A stretch of DNA of 64,000 nucleotides from NCBI GenBank assembly GCA_030386875.1, contig CM059577.1:25726022-25790021 (forward strand), in the 5' to 3' direction. The translations under genes were made by a program, and so were the position numbers. Under the pieces are notes generated by a model that was not told the origin of the DNA, made no database searches, and saw only the letters and a program-made list of their open reading frames with translations. The stretch comes from Morinoia aosen. Its lineage: Eukaryota > Arthropoda > Malacostraca > Amphipoda > Talitridae. Below are positions 1-11,752 of the stretch, in pieces; position 1 is the stretch's first letter; each line of letters begins with the position of its first letter.

Positions 1-2280
1 TGCATATTTAAGCGTTGGATATTTAAGCGTTGCATATTGAAGTGTTGCATATTCAAGCGTTGGATATTTAAGAGTTGGATATTTAAGAGTTGGATATTTA
101 AGCGTTGGATATTCAAGCGTTGGATATTTAAGCGTTGGATATTCAAGCGTTGGATATTTAAGCGTTGGATATTTAAGCGTTGGATATTCAAGCGTTGGAT
201 ATTTAAGCGTTGGATATTCAAGCGTTGGATATTTAAGCGTTGGATATTCAAGCGTTGGATATTTAAGCGTTGCATATTGAAGTGTTGCATATTCAAGCGT
301 TGGATATTTAAGCGTTGGATATTTAAGCGTTGGATATTCAAGCGTTGGATATTTAAGCGTTGGATATTCAAGCGTTGGATATTTAAGCGTTGCATATTGA
401 AGTGTTGCATATTCAAGCGTTGGATATTTAAGCGTTGGATATTGAAGTGTTGCATATTTAAGCGTTGGATATTTAAGCGTTGGATATTCAAGCGTTGCAT
501 ATTTAAGCGTTGGATATTTAAGCGTTGGATATTTAAGCGTTGCATATTGAAGTGTTGCATATTTAAGCGTTGGATATTTAAGAGTTGCATATTTAAGCGT
601 TGGATATTGAAGTGTTGCAGATTGAAGTGTTGCATATTCAAGCGTTGGATATTTAAGCGTTGCATATTGAAGTGTTGCATATTCAAGCGTTGGATATTTA
701 AGCGTTGGATATTGAAGTGTTGCATATTCAAGCGTTGGATATTTAAGCGTTGCATATTGAAGTGTTGCATATTTAAGCGTTGGATATTTAAGCGTTGGAT
801 ATTTAAGCGTTGGATATTTAAGCGTTGGATATTTAAGCGTTGGATATTTAAGCGTTGGATATTTAAGCGTTGGATATTTAAGCGTTGCATATTGAAGTGT
901 TGCATATTCAAGCGTTGGATATTTAAGCGTTGTATATTTAAGCGTTGGATATTTAAGCGTTGCATATTGAAGTGTTGCATATTCAAGCGTTGGATATTTA
1001 AGCGTTGGATATTTAAGCGTTGGATATTTAAGCGTTGGATATTTAAGCGTTGCATATTGAAGTGTTGCATATTTAAGCGTTGGATATTTAAGCGTTGGAT
1101 ATTTAAGCGTTGGATATTTAAGCGTTGGATATTTAAGCGTTGGATATTTAAGCGTTGGATATTTAAGCGTTGGATATTTAAGCGTTGCATATTGAAGTGT
1201 TGCATATTTAAGCGTTGGATATTTAAGCGTTGGATATTTAAGCGTTGGATATTTAAGCGTTGGATATTTAAGCGTTGGATATTTAAGTGTTGGATATTTA
1301 AGCGTTGGATATTTAAGCGTTGGATATTTAAGCGTTGGATATTTAAGCGTTGGATATTTAAGCGTTGCATATTGAAGTGTTGCATATTCAAGCGTTGGAT
1401 ATTTAAGCGTTGGATATTTAAGCGTTGGATATTTAAGCGTTGGATATTTAAGCGTTGGATATTTAAGCGTTGGATATTTAAGCGTTGGATATTTAAGCGT
1501 TGGATATTTGAGCGTTGCATATTTAAGTGTTGTATATTCAAGCGTTGGATTTAAGCGTTGGATATTTAAGCGTTGGATATTTAAGCGTTGGATATTCAAG
1601 CGTTGGATATTTAAGCGTTGGATATTTAAGCGTTGGATATTTAAGCGTTGGATATTTAAGCGTTGCATATTGAAGTGTTGCATATTTAAGCGTTGGATAT
1701 TTAAGCGTTGGATATTTAAGCGTTGGATATTTAAGCGTTGGATATTTAAGCGTTGGATATTTAAGCGTTGGATATTTAAGCGTTGGATATTTAAGCGTTG
1801 CATATTGAAGTGTTGCATATTCAAGCGTTGGATATTTAAGCGTTGGATATTTAAGCGTTGGATATTTAAGCGTTGGATATTTAAGCGTTGCATATTGAAG
1901 TGTTGCATATTTAAGCGTTGGATATTTAAGCGTTGGATATTTAAGCGTTGGATATTTAAGCGTTGGATATTTAAGCGTTGGATATTTAAGCGTTGGATAT
2001 TTAAGCGTTGCATATTGAAGTGTTGCATATTCAAGCGTTGGATATTTAAGCGTTGGATATTTAAGCGTTGGATATTTAAGCGTTGGATATTTAAGCGTTG
2101 GATATTTAAGCGTTGGATATTTAAGCGTTGGATATTTAAGCGTTGGATATTTAAGCGTTGGATATTTAAGCGTTGCATATTTAAGTGTTGTATATTCAAG
2201 CGTTGGATTTAAGCGTTGGATATTTAAGCGTTGGATATTTAAGCGTTGTTTATTTTAGCGTTGGATATTTAAGCGTTGTA
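1..2280. repeat. 15-bp minisatellite, about 150 copies
   Basis: The consensus unit is TTGGATATTTAAGCG. The main variants are a third-position change (TTTAAG to TTCAAG) and a two-unit cassette in which GCATATTGAAGTGTT precedes GCATATT, recurring at multiples of 15 bp. The array is already running at base 1, so its left edge is outside the window. Two 13-bp units (lacking AT after GGAT) lie near 1547 and 2205. A 15-bp unit without stops gives a long open frame of alternating IFKRW and ILKCC, which I regard as a by-product. Confidence 0.97.
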
Positions 2281-3146
2281 AGGCGAGGAATTTATAAAAA
2301 ATAAGTGTTATTTTATGTCACACATCGTGAATGTGTGAATGCATGTCATTCATTCAAAAATAATAATAAAATCAAAAATAATAATAATAATAAAAATAAT
2401 TCCCAAATAATAATTATAAGTTATTTTATTTATAAAATATATTACTTATAAAAAATTGTGAATGCATGCCATTAACTCAAACCCTGCATTTGCGGAGACG
2501 GGAGAGAGGTTGATATGAGGAATAGAGGGGGAATTGAGGAGAGGGAACATTGTGAGGGATGGTGGTGATGTGGGCAAGAGTGGGTGGTGTGAGGGAAAGT
2601 GCCTAATATGAGGGACCAGCACAGGTAACTTCTTGCGACCGAGTTAATGTCTTGTATTTCTTGCTTATGTGGCGTTGTGGGTTGGTGATACGGACATTTT
2701 TATTTAATCAAAAATAGTTTTACTTTTCTCAAAATCATAAGTAGTCTATGTGTCAAGGACTTATTCTTCTTAATGAAATGATCTCGAATACTTCATTTAT
2801 TTTTCTGAACTTTTTTCCCATAGCTGAATGGTTTTGAAACGTTTTTCTTTTTCAAGTAGTTCTGAAAAATTCAAAGTAACTTCTTACCTCATTTAGGAAT
2901 TCGTTTTTGTGTTTGGCAGTTTTTTCCGGTATAGCGTGATTTTTAATTATTTATTTACAAAAAAACTTGCAAGTTTGTATATTCTTTCTTTCGATTCCAG
3001 TCGCTAACGATAAATTCAGCATAAATTGATGCATCAGTGTTGCATCCGTTCATGTCGCCTCTATCATCAGTTCTTTGATTGAAATACTCGTATCCACGCT
3101 TATAATTTATTTTTCATTTGTCAGGTGCTCAAGTGCACATAGAGCG
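2281..3146. other. non-repetitive spacer, AT-rich
   Basis: No gene is visible. There is an A/T-rich stretch with AAT microsatellite character at about 2355-2430, a direct echo of GTGAATGCATG..CATT at about 2328 and 2457, and a purine-rich plus strand at about 2495-2620. The rest is ordinary AT-rich sequence. Confidence 0.7.
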
Positions 3147-5131
3147 GACTTTGTTTTGGTTTGGAGCCACTTAGTTTTGGTTTGGAGCCACTTAGTTTTG
3201 GTTTGGAGCCACTTAGTTTTGGTTTGGAGCCACTTAGTTTTGGTTTGGAGCCACTTAGTTTTGGTTTGGAGCCACTTAGTTTTGGTTTGGAGCCACTTAG
3301 TTTTGGTTTGGAGCCACTTAGTTTTGGTTTGGAGCCACTTAGTTTTGGTTTGGAGCCACTTAGTTTTGGTTTGGAGCCACTTAGTTTTGGTTTGGAGCCA
3401 CTTAGTTTTGGTTTGGAGCCACTTAGTTTTGGTTTGGAGCCACTTAGTTTTGGTTTGGAGCCACTTAGTTTTGGTTTGGAGCCACTTAGTTTTGGTTTTG
3501 AGCCACTTAGTTTTGGTTTGGAGCCACTTTGTTTTGGTTTGGAGCCACTTAGTTTTGGTTTGGAGCCACTTAGTTTTGGTTTGGAGCCACTTAGTTTTGG
3601 TTTGGAGCCACTTAGTTTTGGTTTGGAGCCACTTAGTTTTGGTTTTGAGCCACTTAGTTTTGGTTTGGAGCCACTTAGTTTTGGTTTGGAGCCACTTAGT
3701 TTTGGTTTGGAGCCACTTAGTTTTGGTTTGGAGCCACTTAGTTTTGGTTTGGAGCCACTTAATTTTGGTTTGGAGCCACTTAGTTTTGGTTTGGAGCCAC
3801 TTAGTTTTGGTTTGGAGCCACTTAGTTTTGGTTTGGAGCCACTTAATTTTGGTTTGGAGCCACTTAGTTTTGGTTTGGAGCCACTTAGTTTTGGTTTGGA
3901 GCCACTTAGTTTTGGTTTGGAGCCACTTAGTTTTGGTTTGGAGCCACTTAGTTTTGGTTTGGAGCCACTTAGTTTTGGTTTGGAGCCACTTAGTTTTGGT
4001 TTGGAGCCACTTAATTTTGGTTTGGAGCCACTTAGTTTTGGTTTGGAGCCACTTAATTTTGGTTTGGAGCCACTTAGTTTTGGTTTGGAGCCACTTAGTT
4101 TTGGTTTGGAGCCACTTAGTTTTGGTTTGGAGCCACTTAGTTTTGGTTTGGAGCCACTTAGTTTTGGTTTGGAGCCACTTAGTTTTGGTTTGGAGCCACT
4201 TAGTTTTGGTTTGGAGCCACTTAGTTTTGGTTTGGAGCCACTTAGTTTTGGTTTGGAGCCACTTAGTTTTGGTTTGGAGCCACTTAGTTTTGGTTTGGAG
4301 CCACTTAGTTTTGGTTTGGAGCCACTTAGTTTTGGTTTGGAGCCACTTAGTTTTGGTTTGGAGCCACTTAGTTTTGGTTTGGAGCCACTTAATTTTGGTT
4401 TGGAGCCACTTAGTTTTGGTTTGGAGCCACTTAGTTTTGGTTTGGAGCCACTTAGTTTTGGTTTGGAGCCACTTAGTTTTGGTTTGGAGCCACTTAGTTT
4501 TGGTTTGGAGCCACTTAGTTTTGGTTTGGAGCCACTTAATTTTGGTTTGGAGCCACTTAGTTTTGGTTTGGAGCCACTTAGTTTTGGTTTGGAGCCACTT
4601 AGTTTTGGTTTGGAGCCACTTAATTTTGGTTTGGAGCCACTTAGTTTTGGTTTGGAGCCACTTAGTTTTGGTTTGGAGCCACTTAGTTTTGGTTTGGAGC
4701 CACTTAGTTTTGGTTTGGAGCCACTTAGTTTTGGTTTGGAGCCACTTAGTTTTGGTTTGGAGCCACTTAGTTTTGGTTTGGAGCCACTTAGTTTTGGTTT
4801 GGAGCCACTTAATTTTGGTTTGGAGCCACTTAGTTTTGGTTTGGAGCCACTTAATTTTGGTTTGGAGCCACTTAGTTTTGGTTTGGAGCCACTTAATTTT
4901 GGTTTGGAGCCACTTAGTTTTGGTTTGGAGCCACTTAGTTTTGGTTTGGAGCCACTTAGTTTTGGTTTGGAGCAACTTAATTTTGGTTTGGAGCCACTTA
5001 ATTTTGGTTTGGAGCCACTTAGTTTTGGTTTGGAGCCACTTAGTTTTGGTTTGGAGCCACTTAATTTTGGTTTGGAGCCACTTAGTTTTGGTTTGGAGCA
5101 ACTTAATTTTGGTTTGGAGCCACTTAGTTTT
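3147..5131. repeat. 21-bp minisatellite, about 94 copies
   Basis: The unit contains TTTTGGTTTGGAGCCACTTA plus G. Copies are nearly identical; the commonest change is CTTAG to CTTAA, which barcodes individual copies, with rarer GGTTTTGAG and GAGCAACTT copies. Because 21 is a multiple of 3, frames of 660-970 codons stay open on both strands (VLVWSHL-, EPLSFGL- and LQTKTKW-type heptads). Mutual overlap and lack of any domain argue against coding. It passes directly into the next array. Confidence 0.97.
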
Positions 5132-5652
5132 TATGGTAGCAACCTTTCTAGTGGTAGTGGTAGCAGCCTGTCTGGTGGTAGTGGTAGTGGTAGCAACCTG
5201 TCTAGTGGTAGTGGTAGTGGTAGCAACCTGTCTAGTGGTAGTAGTAGCAACCTGTCTAGTGGTAGTGGTAGTGGTAGCAACCTGTCTAGTGGTAGTAGTA
5301 GCAACCTGTCTAGTGGTAGTGGTAGTGGTAGCAGCCTGTCTAGTGGTAGTGGTAGTGGTAGCAACCTGTCTGGTGGTAGTGGTAGTGGTAGTGGTAGCAA
5401 CCTGTCTGGTGGTAGTGGTAGTGGTAGCAACCTGTCTAGTGGTAGTGGTAATGGTAGCAACCTGTCTAGTGGTAGTAGTAGCAACCTGTCTAATGGTAGT
5501 GGTAGTGGTAGCAGCCTGTCTAGTGGTGGTAGTGGCAGCAACCTGTCTAGTGGTAGTGGTAGCAACCTGTCTAGTGGTAGTAGTAGCAACCTGTCTAGTG
5601 GTAGTGGTAGTGGTAGCAACCTGTCTAGTGGTAGTGGTAATGGTAGCAACCT
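5132..5652. repeat. compound minisatellite of AGTGGT and AGCAACCTGTCT blocks
   Basis: Variable-length units are built from AGTGGT or AGTAGT hexamers followed by AGCAACCTGTCTAGTGGT. Spacing between AACCTGTCT motifs is mostly 18 to 33 bp, always in multiples of 3. Translation gives Ser/Gly-rich SGSGSNLSS strings that continue the open frames of the 21-bp array. It is contiguous with arrays on both sides. Confidence 0.93.
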
Positions 5653-6190
5653 GTCATTACCTGAGGGTAATGGTAAGTGTGAGGGTGAGGGTAATGGTAG
5701 GAGTGTGAGTGAGGGTATTGGTGGGAGTGAGGGTGAGGGTAATGGTAGGAGTGAGGGTGAGGGTAATGGTAGGAGTGAGGGTGAGGGTAATGGTAGGAGT
5801 GAGGGTAATTTTAGGAGTGGGGTGAGGGTTATGGTAGGATTGAGGGTAAAGGTGAAAGAAAGAGTAATGATAGGAGTGAGGGTGAGGGTAATGGTAGGGG
5901 TGAGGATGTGGATAAGGGTAATGGGAAAAGTGAGGGTGAGGGTAATGGTAAGGGTGAGGGTGAGGGAGGGGGAGGGTATTGGTAGGAGTGTGGGTGAGGG
6001 TAATGGTAGGGGTGAGGATGAGGACAAGGATAATGGGAGGGGTGAGGGTGAGGGTAATGGTGAGGGAGGGTGAGGGTATTGGTAGGAGTGAGGGTGAGGG
6101 TAATGGTAATGGTGAGGGTGAGGGAGGAGTAGGGTATTGGTAGGAGTAAGGGTGAGGGTGAGGTGAGGAGGAGTGTTAGGATGAGGGTAA
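5653..6190. repeat. G-rich minisatellite, about 24 bp, degenerate
   Basis: Units of the form GAGGGTAATGGTAGGAGT and GAGGGTGAGGGT repeat with substitutions and length changes. The plus strand is strongly G-rich with many GG and GGG runs. Divergence rises to the right and the pattern fades out by about 6190. It abuts the preceding array with no spacer. Confidence 0.88.
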
Positions 6191-6424
6191 GGACATGCCT
6201 AGGAGCGAGAGTAAGTGGAGGCTGAGAGTAAATATCAGCGTAAAAGTGAGGGAAATGGGAGGAGTGAATGAAGAATATCAAGGTAAAGCTGAGGGTAAAA
6301 CTGGTGAATGAAGTGAAAGGGGTTGGGCCGAGGCGATGAGGGGTTGTGTTCCCTCAGCGGCGAGATCACGGGGCTGAATTATGCAGGCTGCTCTCTGCCA
6401 GCGCAAGATGGCGGCTGTGTGTGC
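6191..6424. other. short spacer
   Basis: Fading GAGGGT motifs are followed by about 100 bp of mixed sequence without a recognisable gene. The GT-rich array starts immediately after GGCTGTGTGTGCTGGCTG. Confidence 0.5.
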
Positions 6425-7718
6425 TGGCTGTGTTGTGTTGTGTTGTGCGGTGTGTTGTGTGGTGTGGGGTGTTGTGTGGTGTGGGGTGTTGTGAATTGTG
6501 TAGTGTGTGTTGTGTGGTATTGAGTTGTGCTGTGTATTGTGTTGTGTGTGTTGTGTGATGTTGTGTTGTGTTGTGCACTGTGTAATGTGTGTTGTGTGTT
6601 GTTGGGTTGTGTGGTGTCATGTGTTGTGTTGTGTTGTTTTGTGTTGTGTGTGTTGTGTGTGTTGTGTGATGTTGTGTTGTGTATTGTGTTGTGTGGTGTT
6701 GTGTTGTGTATTGTGTAGTGTGTGTTGTGTGAGGTTGTGTTGTGTTGTGATGTGTGGTGTCATGTGTTGTGCTGTGTTGTGTTGTGTGGTGTTGTGTGGT
6801 GTTGTGTGGTGTTGTGTAGTGTTCTGTGGTGTTGTGTGGTGTTGTGTGGTGTTGTGTGGTGTTGTGTGGTGATGTGCGGTGTTGTGTTGTGTGGTGTTGT
6901 GTGGTGTTGTGTGGTGTTGTGTGGTGTTGTGTGGTGTTGAGTGGTGTTCTGTTGTGTTGTGTTGTGTGGTGTGGTGTCATGTGTTGTGTTGTGTTGTGTT
7001 GTGTAGTGTCATGTGTTGTGTTGTGTGGTGTTGTGTGGTGTTGTGTGGTGTTGTGTGGTGTTGTGTGGTGTTGTGTGGTGTTGTGTGGTGTTGTGTGGTG
7101 TTCTGTTGTGTTGTGTTGTGTTGTGTAGTGTCATGTGTTGTGTTGTGTGGTGTTGTGTGGTGTTATGTGGTGTTGTGTGGTGTTGTGTGGTGTTGTGTGG
7201 TGTTGTGTGGTGTTGTGTGGTGTTATGTGGTGTTGTGTGGTGTTGTGTGGTGTTGTGTGGTGTTGTGTGGTGTTGTGTGGTGATGTGCGGTGTTGTGTTG
7301 TGTGGTGTTGTGTGGTGTTGTGTGGTGTTGTGTGGTGTTGTGTGGTGTTGTGTGGTGTTGTGTGGTGTTGTGTGGTGTTGTGTGGTGTTGTGTGGTGTTG
7401 TGTGGTGTTGTGTGGTGTTGTGTGGTGTTGTGTGGTGTTGTGTGGTGTTGTGTGGTGTTGTGTGGTGTTCTGTTGTGTTGTGTTGTGTAGTGTCATGTGT
7501 TGTGTTGTGTGGTGTTGTGTGGTGTTGTGTGGTGTTGTGTGGTGTTGTGTGGTGTTGTGTGGTGTTGTGTGGTGTTGTGTGGTGTTGTGTGGTGTTGTGT
7601 GGTGTTGTGTGGTGTTGTGTGGTGTTCTGTTGTGTTGTGTTGTGTTGTGTAGTGTCATGTGTTGTGTTGTGTGGTGTTGTGTGGTGTTGTGTGGTGTTAT
7701 GTGGTGTTGTGTGGTGTT
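6425..7718. repeat. 10-bp GT-rich minisatellite
   Basis: The unit is GTGTGGTGTT. The left third is a looser mix of TGTGT and TGTTG; from about 6780 it is very regular. Marker segments of the form TGTAGTGTCATGTGTTGTG recur near 7006, 7127, 7488 and 7651, dividing it into higher-order blocks. The plus strand is nearly free of C except in those markers and in GTTCTG. Cys/Val-rich open frames and their His/Thr-rich antisense are shadows. Confidence 0.96.
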
Positions 7719-7946
7719 CAAATACGTAAATAGCGTTATAGTTATTTCCGTAACCGCCGCTTTGCTCTGATGTAACCTCGAATTTACCGATTTGTTCATC
7801 ATTTATAAGCGTTATCTATTTATTATTATCGAAAAATGTATCATTTTTGTCAATGGGAGAATTGGTTGGTAACTTTCAGTTTTAATGCATTATTTTGATA
7901 GTTGATATGCGGATACATCCTTAAAATTATTGTCAAAAATTGAAAC
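7719..7946. other. short unique spacer
   Basis: About 230 bp of AT-rich single-copy-looking sequence between the 10-bp and 20-bp arrays. I see no gene or element. Confidence 0.6.
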
Positions 7947-8832
7947 GCGGCACCCAGACACAATACTCGGCACTCCGACACAATACTCGGCACCCCGACA
8001 CAATACTCGGCACTCCGACACAATACTCGGCACCCCGACACAATACTCGGCACCCCGTCACAATACTTGGCACTCCGACACAATACTCGGCACCCCGACA
8101 CAATACTCGGCACCCCGACACAATACTCGGCACTCCGACACAATACTCGGCACCCCGACACAATACTCGGCACCCCGACACAATACTCGGCACCCCGACA
8201 CAATACTCGGCACCCCGTCACAATACTCGGCACCCCGACACAATACTCGGCACCCCAACACAATACGTGGCACCCCGACACAATACTCGTCACCCCGACA
8301 CAATACTCGGCACCCCGACACAATACTCGGCACCCCGTCACAATACTCGGCACCCCGACACAATACTCGGCACCCCAACACAATACTCGGCACCCCGACA
8401 CAATACTTGGCACCCCGACACAGTACTCGGCACCCCGTCACAATACTCGGCACCCCGACACAATACTCGGCACCCCGACACAGTACTCAGCACCCCGTCA
8501 CAATACTCGGCACCCCGACACAATACTCGGCACCCCGACACAATACTCGGAACCCCGATACAATACTCGGCACCCCGACACAATACTCGGCACCCCGACA
8601 CAATACTCGGCACCCCGACACAATACTCGGCATCCCGACACAATACTCGGCACCCCGACACAATACTCGGCACTCCGACACAATACTCGGCACCCCGACA
8701 CAATACTCGGCACCCCGACACAATACTCGGCACCCCGACACAATACTCGGCACCCCGACACAATACTCGGCACCCCGACACAATACTCGGCACCCCGACA
8801 CAATACTCGGCACCCCGACACAATACTCGCCA
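7947..8832. repeat. 20-bp minisatellite, about 44 copies
   Basis: The unit is CAATACTCGGCACCCCGACA, in near-perfect 20-bp register. Variants are CTCCGACA, CCCCGTCA, CCCCAACA and CAGTACTC. Since 20 is not a multiple of 3, each long frame cycles through all three phases (period 20 residues). No protein is inferred. Confidence 0.97.
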
Positions 8833-9054
8833 CCCAATACTCCCCCAATTACAATACCGGCCCCCATCACCCCCATCACCACGCACACGCCTCTCATTAC
8901 CCCCCAATTACCCCATGTATCACCCTACTTATCAAATTGTTGAAATAATCTCAAAACGCTGCGAGATTACGACGCATTGCGACCGATTACCTCAGCTTAC
9001 GTCAGATTACGATACATTACGACGGATTACGGCGGGTGCTGTGCGGGGAGAGAT
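8833..9054. other. spacer with a degenerate GATTACGA motif
   Basis: C-rich sequence is followed by about 90 bp (8955-9045) in which GATTACGA/CATTACGA-like words recur every 10-20 bp, possibly an old worn array. No gene is seen. Confidence 0.5.
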
Positions 9055-9340
9055 GGGGTGTGGTGTGGTGGTGAGTGAGGTGTGGTGTGGTGGTAATTTG
9101 TGTTGGTGGTTGTGGTGTGGTGTCGTGGTAGTTTGTGTTGGTGGTTGTGGTGTTGTGGTGGTGGTCGTTTGTGTTGGTAGTTGTGGTGGTGGTGGTGGTG
9201 GTACTTGTTTGTGTTCGTGGTTGTGGTAAGGTTATGGTGGTAGTTTGTGGTTGTAGTACGGGTTTGTGGTGGTGGTTGTGGCGTGGTGGAAGTTATGTTT
9301 ATTTGCGAAGGTTTTGGTGGAATTGGTTTGTGGTGGTTGT
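9055..9340. repeat. degenerate GTGGT-rich repeat
   Basis: Imperfect units of roughly 30-40 bp with GTTTGTGTTGGTGGTTGTGG as a recurrent core. The plus strand is almost purely G/T. The array decays rightward into unique sequence by about 9350. Confidence 0.75.
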
Positions 9341-10027
9341 TGCTTTTATTAGTGACGTGTGGGCTGCAAAAAGTAGTTTAGGTGATAATGGTTGTTGCAG
9401 TGTCGATGGTATTCGTTATGTGAGGTTGGGTTGCTTTGGTTGTATTGGTTAGTTGGGATGGTTGTTGTGGTGTTTCCGGTATTAGATGGATATGGTAGTT
9501 GATGTACGAATAATGTTGGTGTTGTTAACAGTTTTCACAGCGTATGTGATGCCATTATAATTTTATTTATTCAATAGCAAGTAAACTTTAAAAAGTCTAA
9601 GCAACTTCAATGTATTTTCCAATTTGGGCTTTGTTCAGTATTTCTACTGAACTGAAAACTAGCAAATGAATTCAAATAATAATAATCCTGAAGCTGATCA
9701 ATGAGCTTGTATCCCAGGTACTCAGAATACCGCCAGTTGTGCCCTGAAGCTGATGGGAGACAAATTTACAGTCAGCATGCATGTTTGCAGCAAAAAAAGA
9801 GGAACTAATCTTAAAACTGGAACGCCACCTCACAAACACCCTCACCTGCCTCTTTAATTGGATTGGATAGATGTAATTAGACTATTCCTAAAAAGAGAAT
9901 CTTAGCGTTGTAGGAATGGCGTCAGTGGAATGCCATTTCTGCTGCCCTCCCCGTGCGACGGCGCGGCCATCATCACGCAGCTTCAGTTTAGTGTCGAGCG
10001 CTCCTTGACACAGGCGTATTGCGTGTC
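9341..10027. other. single-copy-looking non-coding sequence
   Basis: No convincing gene. CCTGAAGCTGAT occurs twice (9691 and 9745). A short antisense open frame at 9888-10133 has no recognisable domain and is not called. Confidence 0.6.
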
Positions 10028-10111
10028 GCAAACGCGCATTAAACGTCTCATAAACGTGTACTGAACGTCCATAAACGTACGGTAAACGTCTCTTAAACGT
10101 GGGAGTAAAAT
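10028..10111. repeat. short AAACGT-core repeat
   Basis: The hexamer AAACGT or GAACGT recurs about seven times at 11-16 bp spacing (for example TAAACGTCTCATAAACGTG). It looks like a small old minisatellite; the ACGT core makes it a possible but untested protein-binding cluster. Confidence 0.6.
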
Positions 10112-10121
10112 ATAAGCTCAT

Positions 10122-10315
10122 GGTTGTTAGCAAGCTTGGGTTAGTTTCAATTAGATTATATTTGAGGAATATTTTCGCTCGCGTGAATTTTTTTGGGGTA
10201 TTTCTAGGTTTCTGTAGCTGTTAGTAAGCTTGGGTTATTTTCAATTAAATAATGTTATAGGAATATTTTCGCTCTCGTGAATTTTTCTGAAGTATTTTTA
10301 GGTTCCTCTGTAACG
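10122..10315. repeat. tandem dimer, about 94-bp unit
   Basis: Two diverged copies share TTAG[C/T]AAGCTTGGGTTA, a GGAATATTTTCGCTC block and TTTCTAGGTT-type ends. The repeated TTAG landmarks are at 10127 and 10221. Confidence 0.75.
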
Positions 10316-10798
10316 GCGCCACGGTTAATGAAACTTGAAAAATGTCGGGGGCTGTGTGTTATATCTTTTGGATTTTTTTAAATGGTTTGAAAGCGTCTGA
10401 TTAAAAGTTATTAGTTTCATCTCATGTAACTTGTTTCGTCATCTGCTGATAGTTAATGAATTTTCAAACTATTCATAAATATTGTAGTTTTTGTAGAAAA
10501 GGTTAAACTGGTTCTTTTCCTAGTGCATTTCAGAACTGGTTGACTTCGTATTTTAGTCTTTATTATTTATTTATTTTCCTTCATTAACTAGTCATTCATT
10601 TTTAGTCGTTTTTAGCTTTGCTTTGGAATGCATCGGAAACGCTTGCGCTGCTTAGGCTGCCATTGAATTAATGAACGAGGTTTTTTCAAGTGTTTTTCAG
10701 GTGTCGGTTTTTTCAAATGTCAGTTGCCACACGTTTTCAAGTGCCTCAACTGTTTGCGTATTAGAGGAAAAATAATTCGCTTCGTTAATTTAGTTACT
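10316..10798. other. non-coding spacer
   Basis: AT-rich sequence without a gene or element that I recognise. GTGTTTTTCAGGTGTCGG/CAAATGTCAG-like words repeat loosely near 10690-10735. Confidence 0.5.
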
Positions 10799-11060
10799 TT
10801 CAAGACTCCTAACCTAAAATTAAATGTAAAATTTTCATATTTTTAGCCTATTTTTCTCACCAACCATCTTCTTAAAGGTGACATTACTACACCGCTACAG
10901 TGCTAGTCAATTCGAAGACACCTAACCTGTAATTACGGGCAAACTTCTCTAGTTCTTTTACCATTCTGATTTTCTTACCAACCATGTATCCAAACGTAGA
11001 CTTACTAACACCGCTGCAGTTTTACTTAATTCCAAGACGTTTTACCTCAAATCACAAACT
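10799..11060. repeat. diverged tandem trimer, about 112-119 bp
   Basis: Three worn copies have landmarks TTC.AAGAC..CTAACCT at 10799, 10911 and 11030 (the last TTCCAAGACGTTTTACC). Copies two and three also share CACCGCT[A/G]CAGT, ACCAACCAT and CAAACTTCTC. Each copy differs at many positions, so this is old. Confidence 0.7.
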
Positions 11061-11393
11061 TCTCAACGCCCACCACTACTTCTCGGCCCTCCTTACAAGA
11101 TTTCAAAGCGGTTCACGGTAGTCCAATTCGGCGTAATGTCGGAGTGGCTCAATTCGCCGTATACTCTCGGCGGCGGCGGACCTCCTGTAATCGCGGCCGG
11201 GTCTCAACGCCCAAAAAGCGACGGCAGCAGCGCACATTAGGCAGCCCTGAGCTGGTCGGTGCCTGCAATAGTCTTATTACCGCTGCGTGATCAAAGGCAG
11301 CAGCTCGAAAATCTCTTGATTGTCGTCACTTTGCCCGGCAGCGCTGAACTTGTGCGGCGGTGTTAGCCCTTCAGTCGTGACAGCTGCGTCTGG
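11061..11393. other. GC-rich single-copy spacer
   Basis: This is the most GC-rich non-repetitive stretch here (GGCGGCGGCGG, TCGCGGCCGGG). It has several CpGs and could be a CpG-rich island, but I see no transcript or coding signal. Confidence 0.5.
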
Positions 11394-11752
11394 TGCGTTG
11401 TGTGGTGGGTGTTGTGTGGCGTGCGTTGTGTGGCGTGTGTTGTGTGGTGTGTGTCGTGTGGTGTGCATTGTGTGGCGTGTGCTGTGTGGCGTGCGTTGTA
11501 TGGCGTGTGTTGTGTGGTGTGTGTTGTGTGGCGTGCGTTGTGTGGTGTGCGTTGTGTGGTGGGCGTTGTGTGGTGTGCGTTGTGTGGTGTGCGTTGTGTG
11601 GTGGGCGTTGTGTGGTGTGCGTTGTGTGGTGGGCGTTGTGTGGTGGGCGTTGTGTGGCGTGCGTTGTGTGGTGGGCGTTGTGTACTGTGCGTTGTGTGGT
11701 GTGCGTTGTGTGGCGTGCGTTGTGTGGTGTGCGTTCTCTGGCGTGTTTTCTC
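11394..11752. repeat. 14-bp GT-rich minisatellite, about 25 copies
   Basis: The unit is GCGTTGTGTGGTGT with variants GGCGTG, GGTGGGC and GTGTTG. The theme resembles the 10-bp array at 6425-7718 but the period is different. Antisense His/Thr-rich frames are shadows. Confidence 0.95.

Noticed and set aside
37-2212. Long IFKRW/ILKCC repeat protein
   Set aside because: Product of the 15-bp unit; the frame breaks exactly where a 13-bp unit occurs and there is no unique N- or C-terminal region.
3075-6073. Open frames of 664 to 970 codons on both strands
   Set aside because: They come from a stop-free 21-bp unit and in-frame neighbours; several overlap on opposite strands and none has a domain or non-repeat body.
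5653-6190. Telomere-like GGGT repeats
   Set aside because: GAGGGTGAGGGTAATGGT units do not match TTAGG or TTAGGG and sit inside the window.
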